Assembly: GCA_902783065.1 (NCBI GenBank) | Contig: CACZPV010000138.1 | Coordinates: 1-6,663 of the forward strand | Origin: an uncultured Ruminococcus sp. | GTDB taxonomy: Bacteria; Bacillota; Clostridia; Oscillospirales; Acutalibacteraceae | DNA: 6,663 nucleotides | Direction: 5' to 3' | Part shown: piece by piece, positions 1 through 6,004 of the stretch | Numbering within the stretch: position 1 is the first letter of the stretch | Layout: every line of letters starts with the position of its first letter | Translations under genes and position numbers: made by a program | The notes under the pieces: generated by a model | Seen by the model: the letters and a program-made list of their open reading frames with translations, nothing else | Told to the model about the DNA's origin: nothing | The model's database searches: none

Positions 1-1
1 A

Positions 2-1108
2 AAAAAGGTAACAGAAGTCATATTGCCGGATACACTAAAATCTATCAATGATTATGCATTTCTTAACTTCTGGTATCTGAAAAAGATCAACATTCCAAGC
101 GGGGTTACAAACATCGGAGAATACGCTTTTGATCACGCACCTATTGATCAGATAGTTATTCCTGCTTCCGTAACAAACATCGGCAGCGGTGCTTTCCACG
201 GCGGCTGGACTAAAAAACTTTATGTTTACAATTCTTATGTAGATTTAACAACATGCGGTATCAGAGGAAATACAACTATTTACGGCTTTAAGGGTTCCTC
301 TGCCGAAAAATATGTTGAGTACGTAAAAAACTATAGCTTCGGCGAATCAGTAAAATTCAGTGCAATTGATGTTGTTCTTAATAAAACACAGATTTCTCTC
401 GGTAAAGACGAAACCTGCAAACTTACTGCCACTGTTAAAAATTCTGAACTAAAGGACAAAACCGTAAAATGGCGAACTTCTTCTTCCAGAATTCTCACAG
501 TCGATCAGAAAGGCAATGTTAAGGCAGTCGGCATGGGAACTGCATGGATCACAGTAAAAAACTCTAACGGAGTAGAGGCAAGCTGTAAAATCACTGTCAA
601 ACCGGCACCTTCTAAGGTTGATCTCAGCAAAGGCATTGTAACCATTGGTGTTGGAGAAAAATTTTCAATCACTTCAACTGTCAGCAGCGGTTCTGCATCT
701 GCAAAAAGAACCTACCGGACCAGTAACAGTTCCATTGTCAAAATGAACAAAACAGAATGGACCGGAGAATTCGTTGGTATGAAGCCAGGTGTAGCTTATG
801 TAACTGTACGCACCTTTAATGGAAAAGAAAAAGCCTGCAAGGTAACTGTAAAGCCAGCTCCTTCAAGCGTAAAACTCAACCGATCTGTCATGTATATGAA
901 AGTCGGACAGAATTCAAGTCTGAGTGCTGTTATTCCTAATAATACCGGCTCTGCTGCAAGAACCTTCAGGACAAGCAACAGTTCTATAGTCAAAATGACA
1001 TCTACCAACTGGACAGGAAAATTCAAAACTGTTAAAAAAGGTACCGCATGGGTTACTGTTCGTCTTTACAACGGCAAAGAAGCAAGCTGCAAAATTGTTG
1101 TCAGCTGA
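2..1108 (+). CDS. C-terminal part of a BspA-type leucine-rich-repeat surface protein with three Ig-like (Big_2-type) domains, 5' partial
   Basis: Probably a secreted or surface adhesin-like protein, with 368 residues visible. The frame is open to the left edge. The TTG at 23 lies inside an LRR unit (VTEVILPDTLKSI) and is not a start, so the true start and any signal peptide are outside. Residues 1 to about 115 are BspA/Treponema-type LRRs, with repeated I-P-x-x-V-T-x-I-G-x-x-A-F units closed by a typical cap (TTIYGFKGSSAEKYVE, about residues 91-106). Three Ig-like domains follow at about 124-200, 205-285 and 288-368. Each starts with a V-x-L-(N/S)-K/R strand and ends in C-K-(I/V)-x-V; the first two are joined to the next by VKPAPS. 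Domains 2 and 3 are close duplicates. The protein ends flush with the last Ig strand: no LPXTG, TM helix or SLH domain is visible, so any anchor must be N-terminal or non-covalent. It is convergent with the rsgA operon and probably unrelated to it. The domain calls are firm; the ligand is unknown. Confidence 0.88.
   Translation, partial: KKVTEVILPDTLKSINDYAFLNFWYLKKINIPSGVTNIGEYAFDHAPIDQIVIPASVTNIGSGAFHGGWTKKLYVYNSYVDLTTCGIRGNTTIYGFKGSSAEKYVEYVKNYSFGESVKFSAIDVVLNKTQISLGKDETCKLTATVKNSELKDKTVKWRTSSSRILTVDQKGNVKAVGMGTAWITVKNSNGVEASCKITVKPAPSKVDLSKGIVTIGVGEKFSITSTVSSGSASAKRTYRTSNSSIVKMNKTEWTGEFVGMKPGVAYVTVRTFNGKEKACKVTVKPAPSSVKLNRSVMYMKVGQNSSLSAVIPNNTGSAARTFRTSNSSIVKMTSTNWTGKFKTVKKGTAWVTVRLYNGKEASCKIVVS
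614..1105 (+). repeat. Tandem duplicated Ig-like domain coding repeat (two units)
   Basis: Unit A runs from about 614 to 865 and unit B from about 866 to 1105. The best-conserved core is 706-772 versus 958-1025, encoding (Y/F)RTSNSSIVKM followed by a WTG(E/K)F strand in both. Each unit ends in FNGKE or YNGKE followed by a C-K-x-x-V strand. The Ig-like domain before unit A (about 371-613) shares the NG-x-E-x-x-C-K-I-T-V-K-P-A-P ending but lacks the WTG core. It is therefore a more distant member, and A/B look like a later duplication. Confidence 0.75.
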
Positions 1109-1129
1109 TAATAATGAATCAGCAGAGAA

Positions 1130-1163
1130 ATCGGGTGCAGGGAGAAAACTCTCTGCACCCGAT
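1130..1163. terminator. Strong intergenic hairpin, probably a shared terminator for two convergent genes
   Basis: The arms 1130-1144 and 1149-1163 form a 15-bp stem (one pair is G-U when read on the + strand) around an AAAA loop. The stem contains the GC-rich core CGGGTGCAG. It lies 21 nt after the surface protein stop and 24 nt beyond the DUF3592 gene stop, between two genes that face each other. The T-tracts are modest: ATATTTG on the + side and TTTCTCT on the - side. It probably serves both strands, but the efficiency of each direction cannot be judged by eye. Confidence 0.8.
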
Positions 1164-1187
1164 ATTTGTCAGTTGATTTATTGAAGA

Positions 1188-1958
1188 TCAGAAGTTATTA
1201 AATTCACTTTCGTCAGGACTTTGATAAAATTCGATTTTATCGTGAGGATCCACATATTTTTCATAGGGATTTTCCATATTCATCGACTTGAAATAATTTC
1301 TTACTTCTTCCGTATTCATTTTTGCCATCCTTTCCGGGTCGACTTTTTCCACTGTGACCACACTGGTGGCTAATTTGATTCCAAGCACTCCGGCTATTAT
1401 ACCAATCACAACTAAAAACAGCATTTTTACAATTGAATTTGCAAACACTCTTTTATTAGTCTTGAATACATACTGAGATGGATTTTCCGGATTATAATAA
1501 AGTTTGATCAGTCCGCCGACTTGTGCTTTGGAGGTTCCCGTATCCATTCCCGTAACATAGCCGGTATATTCTACTCCTTCCACAGAATAATGACATGTCA
1601 CGTTATTAGAATACATTGCTGTTCTTTTTCCGCCAACCCTGTATGATGAAACTTCATCAATTGTTGCAAGTATCAATGTATAGTTTTTGACCTTTTCATC
1701 ATTGTCATGCAAATTTACCGGCTCCATAATACCAAGTACAATAAACAGTAATCCCAAAAGGGCTATTACAACGCCAATCGGTTTACGGTTATGAATGATC
1801 CACTGATTTTTATTTAAAAATTCATTTTCTTTTATTCCCTGTTCAACCTGACTGCGATACTCGTCACGCAGCTCTGTGTCTGAAATCAGAGTCATTGACT
1901 GGATTTGTTGGTAATTATCCCATTTTTCTTTGGTATAGCGCCATCCTCTTGCTGACAT
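1188..1958 (-). CDS. Two-TM membrane protein with a DUF3592-like domain
   Basis: Function unknown. The product is 256 residues from the ATG at 1958. I chose this start because GGAGAGG at 1968-1974 sits 9 nt upstream. The upstream in-frame TTG at 1976 overlaps that site and the ATG at 1967 touches it. From the chosen start, about 58 hydrophilic residues precede TM1 (about 59-78). A loop of about 95 residues follows, then TM2 (about 176-199) and a charged tail of about 55 residues. The loop has DUF3592-type features: V-x-C-H-Y-S-V-E-G-V-E-Y-T-G, then a G-x-x-x-x-L-Y-Y-N-P-E-N-P turn. Basic residues flank the membrane segments on the inferred cytoplasmic side (HNRKP before TM1), suggesting N-in/C-in topology with the DUF3592 loop outside. 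It is the last gene of the operon, 30 nt after rsgA and ending before a hairpin. A role beside the PASTA kinase is only a guess from position. The family call rests on motif memory. Confidence 0.8.
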   Translation of the reverse strand: MSARGWRYTKEKWDNYQQIQSMTLISDTELRDEYRSQVEQGIKENEFLNKNQWIIHNRKPIGVVIALLGLLFIVLGIMEPVNLHDNDEKVKNYTLILATIDEVSSYRVGGKRTAMYSNNVTCHYSVEGVEYTGYVTGMDTGTSKAQVGGLIKLYYNPENPSQYVFKTNKRVFANSIVKMLFLVVIGIIAGVLGIKLATSVVTVEKVDPERMAKMNTEEVRNYFKSMNMENPYEKYVDPHDKIEFYQSPDESEFNNF

Positions 1959-1967
1959 AACATTCAT

Positions 1968-1974
1968 CCTCTCC
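1968..1974 (-). promoter_or_regulatory. Ribosome binding site that sets the start of the DUF3592 gene
   Basis: On the - strand this reads GGAGAGG, 9 nt before the ATG at 1958. The same bases abut the ATG at 1967 and overlap the TTG codon at 1976, so the shorter 256-residue product is favoured. Confidence 0.6.
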
Positions 1975-1988
1975 AAAAATCCGTAAAA

Positions 1989-2873
1989 TCATTTTTTTAT
2001 CCAATCTGGAATATCTTTAACTTCATTATACATCTGAATATAACTCTTATGACGTGACGGCTGTATTTTTCCGCTTTTAACAGCTTCAATCACAGCACAT
2101 CCTTTTTCACATACATGAGAGCAACCCGTAAAACGACATTTACAAAGGTATTGGTTAAAATCAGGAAAGCATCCTGCCAATTCTGCTTTGCGTATAATTT
2201 CATACCGTTCAATATCTACCGTTGAAAAACCCGGTGTATCCGCCACATAACCTCCCCCGACTTTATACAGTTCACTGTGACGGGTTGTATGCTTACCTCT
2301 GCCAAGTTTTCTGCTGATTTCTCCTGTTTCAATCGACAGACCGGGAATCAGACTGTTGAGCAGTGTTGATTTGCCAACTCCGGTATTACCGGTAAATGCA
2401 GAAATTCCGCTTTCTAAAAGATTTAAGATTTCCTCTTTACCGCTGTGATCCTGAATACTATAAGAAAAGGCTTTAAATCCCGAGAATCGATAAATTCGCA
2501 GCAATTCATTCACATCTTGCAGATCTGTTTTAGTAAATACTATGACGGGTTCTATTTCTTTACTAACAGCAACAGCGCAGATTTTGTCTATAATAAGCGT
2601 ATTGGGAGACGGCTGCGCCGCAGAGGACACAATAAAAAGCCTGTCAAGATTTGCCAAAGGAGGTCTTACCAGATAGTTTTTTCTGGGCAGTATTGTTTCC
2701 ACCTGTGCTGTTTCTGCATCATTAATGCTGATTTCAACGTGATCGCCTACAGCTGGACTTATTCCTTTTTTACGAAAAATCCCTCTCGCTTTACATTCAT
2801 ATACACGGTCAGCGGCTTCAACATAGTAGAAGCCGCTGATTGCTTTTATAATAATTCCGGTTGATTTTTCCAT
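1989..2873 (-). CDS. rsgA: Ribosome small subunit-dependent GTPase A (RsgA/YloQ/CpgA)
   Basis: A circularly permuted GTPase that acts late in 30S subunit maturation; GTP hydrolysis is stimulated by the small subunit. The product is 294 residues, within the family's usual range. The N-terminal 70 or so residues form the OB-fold region. The G motifs come in permuted order: G4 TKTD (about 114-117), G1 GNTGVGKST (about 162-170), the HTT switch (about 195-198), then G3 DTPG (about 212-215). The C-terminal zinc site is C-x4-C-x-H-x5-C (about residues 246, 251, 253 and 259), all present. The ATG at 2873 is chosen because AGCAGG lies 6 nt upstream; an in-frame GTG immediately before it (2876) is possible. 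The gene starts 13 nt after the kinase stop and is clearly cotranscribed. In B. subtilis the neighbouring kinase phosphorylates this protein. No missing residues or frameshift seen. Confidence 0.96.
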   Translation of the reverse strand: MEKSTGIIIKAISGFYYVEAADRVYECKARGIFRKKGISPAVGDHVEISINDAETAQVETILPRKNYLVRPPLANLDRLFIVSSAAQPSPNTLIIDKICAVAVSKEIEPVIVFTKTDLQDVNELLRIYRFSGFKAFSYSIQDHSGKEEILNLLESGISAFTGNTGVGKSTLLNSLIPGLSIETGEISRKLGRGKHTTRHSELYKVGGGYVADTPGFSTVDIERYEIIRKAELAGCFPDFNQYLCKCRFTGCSHVCEKGCAVIEAVKSGKIQPSRHKSYIQMYNEVKDIPDWIKK

Positions 2874-2886
2874 CACTCACCTGCTG

Positions 2887-5184
2887 TTAAACGGGTTCTT
2901 CCGAATGAGGTACACCTTCGAGAGCAGAAATAGCTTCTGCCTCAAGTGCCTGTACTTCCTCGATACTGGATGCCGAATTGATCTTATCTGTATATTCAGC
3001 TACAATAGCCTGACCAGATTCATAATCCTCATCGCTGTAATAGTATCTGTCCAGCTGATAATTTATATTACCGATAGACAGAGAAACCTGTTCTTCAAGT
3101 GTAGAAGCCGTTGACGGTTCGGAAGGTGATTCAGATACATCAGTACTTGCTTCACCGTTACTGGATTCAGTACTCGACTCCTGACTGGACTCTTCAACTT
3201 TCTCCACCTTAGGTTTATAGTTGGCATTAATATATGTCTGTTTAACCTCACGTGTCTTAAAGTTGAAGGAGAACTCCTGATATTTTACGCTGTCAAGCAT
3301 AACGGTTATTGTTTTCTGGAAATTAACCGCTCCATTAGGTGCCACTTCAATCTGTCGTGTCATATTTTCTGCCGGTGTTCCTATAAACTCATCGACCTTA
3401 GTTCCATCCGCATAAACGGTTACTCTTACCTCTGCCGCCTCGTTTTTCGGGAAATTATTAAGCGTATATTTGATAGAAGTTACCGCCTTACTTCCATCGC
3501 TGACCTGAATTGTAATCAGTGAGCCTTTTGTCAGGCTGTTTCCGGCAAGCGGATCGGTAGCAACCACAATACCTTCATTTTTATCACTGGCAACCACTGC
3601 TCTCTGAGTAGTAAAGCCCTGTGCTTCAAGTGAGGACTGAGCTGCATCATAGGACATTCCCACAACATCCGGTACAGAAACCTTATCGGTTGCAGGGCCA
3701 TCGCTTACAATCAATGTAATAGTTGTACCGATTTCAAGTTCCATTCCTTCCTGAGGAGAGCAGTCGATGACATAACCCTTCTGAACTTCGGTACTGTTAA
3801 CTCTGGAAACATTGTAATTAAAGTGTTTCTGTTCCAGTTTGGCAATTGCATCATTTTCAGCATAATTTTTAAGCTTTGGTACTTCCACTGTTGTACTTGT
3901 GCTGTTAATGACCAGTTTGATAGTAGCATTCTCCTTGACATCCTTGGAATGAGGCGCCGGATCCTGCTTCAACACAACATTTATCGGTTTATCAGCCACA
4001 TAATCGGCGCTGATCTCAAACTTGAATTTATAGCTTTTATCTGCCTTGATCTCGTCATACATCTTACCGACAAATTCGGGAACTTCCACGTCCTTTGTTT
4101 CATTTGCTTTCATACTAGCATCGATCATCATATATCCCATCAGAACAATAGCACCGACTACCAGAATAGCTATCAGACCGGTTATCCATTTTACGATCGT
4201 TCTCGGACGATTTACAGCTGCTTCATCTTCATAAATCTCATAATCTTCTTCATCATATACCGGCTCAGAAGATACAGAAGCAGCAGCATTTCCGGGTTTT
4301 TCAACAAGCTTTGTCGGATTATCATCCACAAAATAGCTGTAGCCGAATTTTACTGAAGGATTTCTGCGGAAGATATCAATTGCTTCAAGCATTTCTCCGG
4401 CACTTGCATAGCGCTGATTTGGGTCTTTTCTCATTGCTTTCAGAGTGATCTCCTCTATGCCCTCCGGAATCTTATCATTAATCTGACGAAGGGGAGTAGG
4501 CTCGTTCTGCATCTGCATAATAGCGACAGAAACAGCACTGTCTGCTTCAAACGGCAGTTTACCTGTCAGCATTTCATACAGCATAACACCAACACTGTAA
4601 ATATCTGCTTTGCCGTCAGTATTATCGCCTCTTGCTTGTTCCGGTGCAATATAGTGAACAGATCCGATCGCCTTATCCGTCATAGTACGTGTTTCATTAT
4701 CGGAAAATCTGGCAATACCAAAATCCGTAACCTTAATCGAACCGTCCTGTAAAAGCATAATATTCTGCGGCTTCATATCACGGTGAACGATTCCCTTTTC
4801 GTGTGCGTGCTGCAAAGCCTGCAGGATCTGAACAGTAAAATGAACTGCTTCTTTCCACGGTATATCATGCTGATGACCGATATATTCCTTCAATGTAATA
4901 CCGTCAATATACTCCATTACAATATACTGAATTTTATCACCAAAGCTGACATCGTTTACCTTTACGATATTCGGATGTGAAAGTACAGCAATCGCTTTTG
5001 ACTCATTTTTAAACCTTCTGATAAACTCACTGTTTCCAAGAAATTCATCCTTCAGTATTTTAATTGCCACAGTAGTATCGTCTACTGTATCATGAGCCTT
5101 ATATACCATTGCCATTCCGCCAACGCCGATAAGCTCCTGTATTTCATATCGCCCGTCAAGTCTTTTACCGGTGTATTTATCCAT
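2887..5184 (-). CDS. prkC: PASTA-domain membrane Ser/Thr protein kinase (PrkC/Stk1/PknB type)
   Basis: A transmembrane eukaryotic-type kinase that senses peptidoglycan fragments or lipid II outside and phosphorylates cell-wall, division and translation proteins inside; 765 residues. The kinase domain spans about 10-275 and looks active: glycine loop GVGGMAMVY (20-28), Lys42 in VAIK, Glu61, HRD (134-136) with Lys138 and Asn141, DFG (154-156), a Thr-rich activation loop (Thr165, 167 and 169) and APE (180-182). An acidic, Tyr-rich juxtamembrane stretch (about 307-322) precedes one TM helix (about 333-353). Outside are three PASTA domains (about 365-428, 432-496 and 501-564), a beta-rich region (about 566-648) that may be the Ig-like domain reported in staphylococcal relatives, a Ser/Thr/Glu-rich linker (about 662-698) and an acidic C-terminal segment (about 699-765). 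The start is well supported: AAAGGAG lies 8 nt upstream of the ATG. The phosphatase gene is directly upstream and rsgA directly downstream. The linker and last segment are the unusual parts. Confidence 0.96.
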   Translation of the reverse strand: MDKYTGKRLDGRYEIQELIGVGGMAMVYKAHDTVDDTTVAIKILKDEFLGNSEFIRRFKNESKAIAVLSHPNIVKVNDVSFGDKIQYIVMEYIDGITLKEYIGHQHDIPWKEAVHFTVQILQALQHAHEKGIVHRDMKPQNIMLLQDGSIKVTDFGIARFSDNETRTMTDKAIGSVHYIAPEQARGDNTDGKADIYSVGVMLYEMLTGKLPFEADSAVSVAIMQMQNEPTPLRQINDKIPEGIEEITLKAMRKDPNQRYASAGEMLEAIDIFRRNPSVKFGYSYFVDDNPTKLVEKPGNAAASVSSEPVYDEEDYEIYEDEAAVNRPRTIVKWITGLIAILVVGAIVLMGYMMIDASMKANETKDVEVPEFVGKMYDEIKADKSYKFKFEISADYVADKPINVVLKQDPAPHSKDVKENATIKLVINSTSTTVEVPKLKNYAENDAIAKLEQKHFNYNVSRVNSTEVQKGYVIDCSPQEGMELEIGTTITLIVSDGPATDKVSVPDVVGMSYDAAQSSLEAQGFTTQRAVVASDKNEGIVVATDPLAGNSLTKGSLITIQVSDGSKAVTSIKYTLNNFPKNEAAEVRVTVYADGTKVDEFIGTPAENMTRQIEVAPNGAVNFQKTITVMLDSVKYQEFSFNFKTREVKQTYINANYKPKVEKVEESSQESSTESSNGEASTDVSESPSEPSTASTLEEQVSLSIGNINYQLDRYYYSDEDYESGQAIVAEYTDKINSASSIEEVQALEAEAISALEGVPHSEEPV
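3493..4095 (-). repeat. Region encoding three tandem PASTA domains
   Basis: The units lie at about 4095-3901, 3891-3697 and 3684-3493. Each encodes an opening V-x-V-P-x-(F/L/V) strand, a helix of D/E-A type, a middle Q/D-P-x-x-G-like turn (QDPAPHS, CSPQEG, TDPLAGN) and a closing I-x-L/I-x-V-(S/N) strand. Units 2 and 3 share a V-S-D-G ending. DNA identity between units is low by eye, so these are old protein-level repeats rather than recent duplications. Confidence 0.8.
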
Positions 5185-5275
5185 TCATATTTCTCCTTTC
5201 AGATCTGAAACTGTATCATCATTATTGTTCACTTGCAAGGGATCATATCAATATGTTTCCTGTTTTACAGAAAAA
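5185..5275 (-). promoter_or_regulatory. Phosphatase-kinase intergenic gap with a perfect 14-bp palindrome and a weak candidate promoter
   Basis: This 91-nt gap is the longest inside the operon. On the - strand it ends with the kinase ribosome binding site AAAGGAG (5193-5199). Just upstream, overlapping its first three bases, is the perfect palindrome TTTCAGATCTGAAA (5197-5210). Two imperfect sigma-A-like pairs can be drawn: TTGATA (5246-5251) with AATAAT (5221-5226), 19 bp apart, and TTGCAA (5233-5238) with TACAGT (5210-5215), 17 bp apart. Neither is strong. An internal kinase promoter is possible but unproven. Confidence 0.25.
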
Positions 5276-6004
5276 TCAGCTTGATATAACTGCTACCGTA
5301 ATATTATCGCTGCCACCCAGCTCTTTGGCTTTTTCGATCAGCTTATCTGTCAGACGGTCACAGTCATTATTGCGTATAAATTCAAGCAAACTTTCATCTG
5401 TTATGTAATTTGACATCCCATCCGTACAGATAATCACTTTGGCACCATCCCTGAATTCAACGGTATTATAATCCGTCCTCAGTACCGGCTCCGTCCCAAG
5501 TGCTCTGGTAATCAGATTACGGTTAGGATGAGTTCTGGCTTCTTCGGGTGTAATCTGACCTGCCTCCACAAGCTCCTGTACAATAGAATGGTCGGTTGTA
5601 ATCTGCCGGATGGTATCATTCGTACATAGATAAGCACGACTATCGCCGGCATGAACGACATGAAGTCTGTCATCCTTAGCGATCACACATACTACCGTTG
5701 TTCCCATTCCTTCCAGTCCGGAAACATGCTTTGCCATGTCATATACAGCCTTATTGGCATAATCGATAGCAAGTTTCATCAGACGTTCTGTTTCCTGTCT
5801 TGTCATATTCTCACGGTAACCGCCCGTCAATGTTTCAGCAATGGTTTCTGTTGCCACACGGCTGGCTGTACTGCCGCCGTTGGCTCCTCCCATTCCGTCG
5901 CATACGATTGCCCAGGCTGCGCCGTCGGGGAAATATCCCGTCATGCAGTAATCCTGATTAGAATTTCTTCTTAATCCGATATCACTTTGTGAATATAATT
6001 TCAT
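5276..6004 (-). CDS. prpC: PP2C-family Ser/Thr protein phosphatase (Stp/PrpC type)
   Basis: A cytoplasmic Mn/Mg-dependent phosphatase that removes phosphates placed by the adjacent PASTA kinase, including those on the kinase itself. The product is 242 residues, the usual size for the bacterial single-domain family. All metal-binding motifs are present: R-x-x-N-Q-D (Asp18), the V-C-D-G-M-G-G box (Asp36, Gly37), G-T-T (101-103), A-G-D-S-R (Asp121), T-D-H-S (137-140), the flap-region H-P-N-R-N-L-I-T-R-A-L-G (159-170), C-T-D-G (Asp195) and G-G-S-D-N (Asp233, Asn234). Its ATG overlaps the rlmN stop as ATGA (6001-6004), so translation is probably coupled. A purine-rich GGGGGAAG stretch about 7-10 nt upstream, inside the end of rlmN, can serve as ribosome binding site. 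The gene is also called stp in other genera. Confidence 0.96.
   Translation of the reverse strand: MKLYSQSDIGLRRNSNQDYCMTGYFPDGAAWAIVCDGMGGANGGSTASRVATETIAETLTGGYRENMTRQETERLMKLAIDYANKAVYDMAKHVSGLEGMGTTVVCVIAKDDRLHVVHAGDSRAYLCTNDTIRQITTDHSIVQELVEAGQITPEEARTHPNRNLITRALGTEPVLRTDYNTVEFRDGAKVIICTDGMSNYITDESLLEFIRNNDCDRLTDKLIEKAKELGGSDNITVAVISS

Noticed and set aside
23..25. TTG at 23 as the start of the surface protein
   Set aside because: The frame is open to the left edge, and the codons before it (encoding V-T-E-V-I) complete an LRR unit. The gene begins outside the window.
1121..1156. Alternative pairing of GCAGAGA (1122-1128) with TCTCTGC (1150-1156), considered as an antiterminator or attenuator
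   Set aside because: It is only 7 bp against a 15-bp terminator stem and lies after the genes rather than in a leader, so a regulatory switch is not credible.
3823..4356. A 177-codon open frame on the + strand opposite the kinase gene
   Set aside because: It is antisense to a well-conserved kinase/PASTA gene, is rich in Ile, Phe, Ser and Cys with no family motif, and lacks supporting context. The other long frames opposite rsgA, the phosphatase and rlmN were rejected for the same reason.
5253..5270. Small imperfect hairpin (TTTCTGT / ACAGGAAA on the - strand) just after the phosphatase stop, considered as a terminator before the kinase
   Set aside because: The stem is about 7 bp, A/T-rich and bulged, with no T-tract after it, so it is unlikely to stop transcription.
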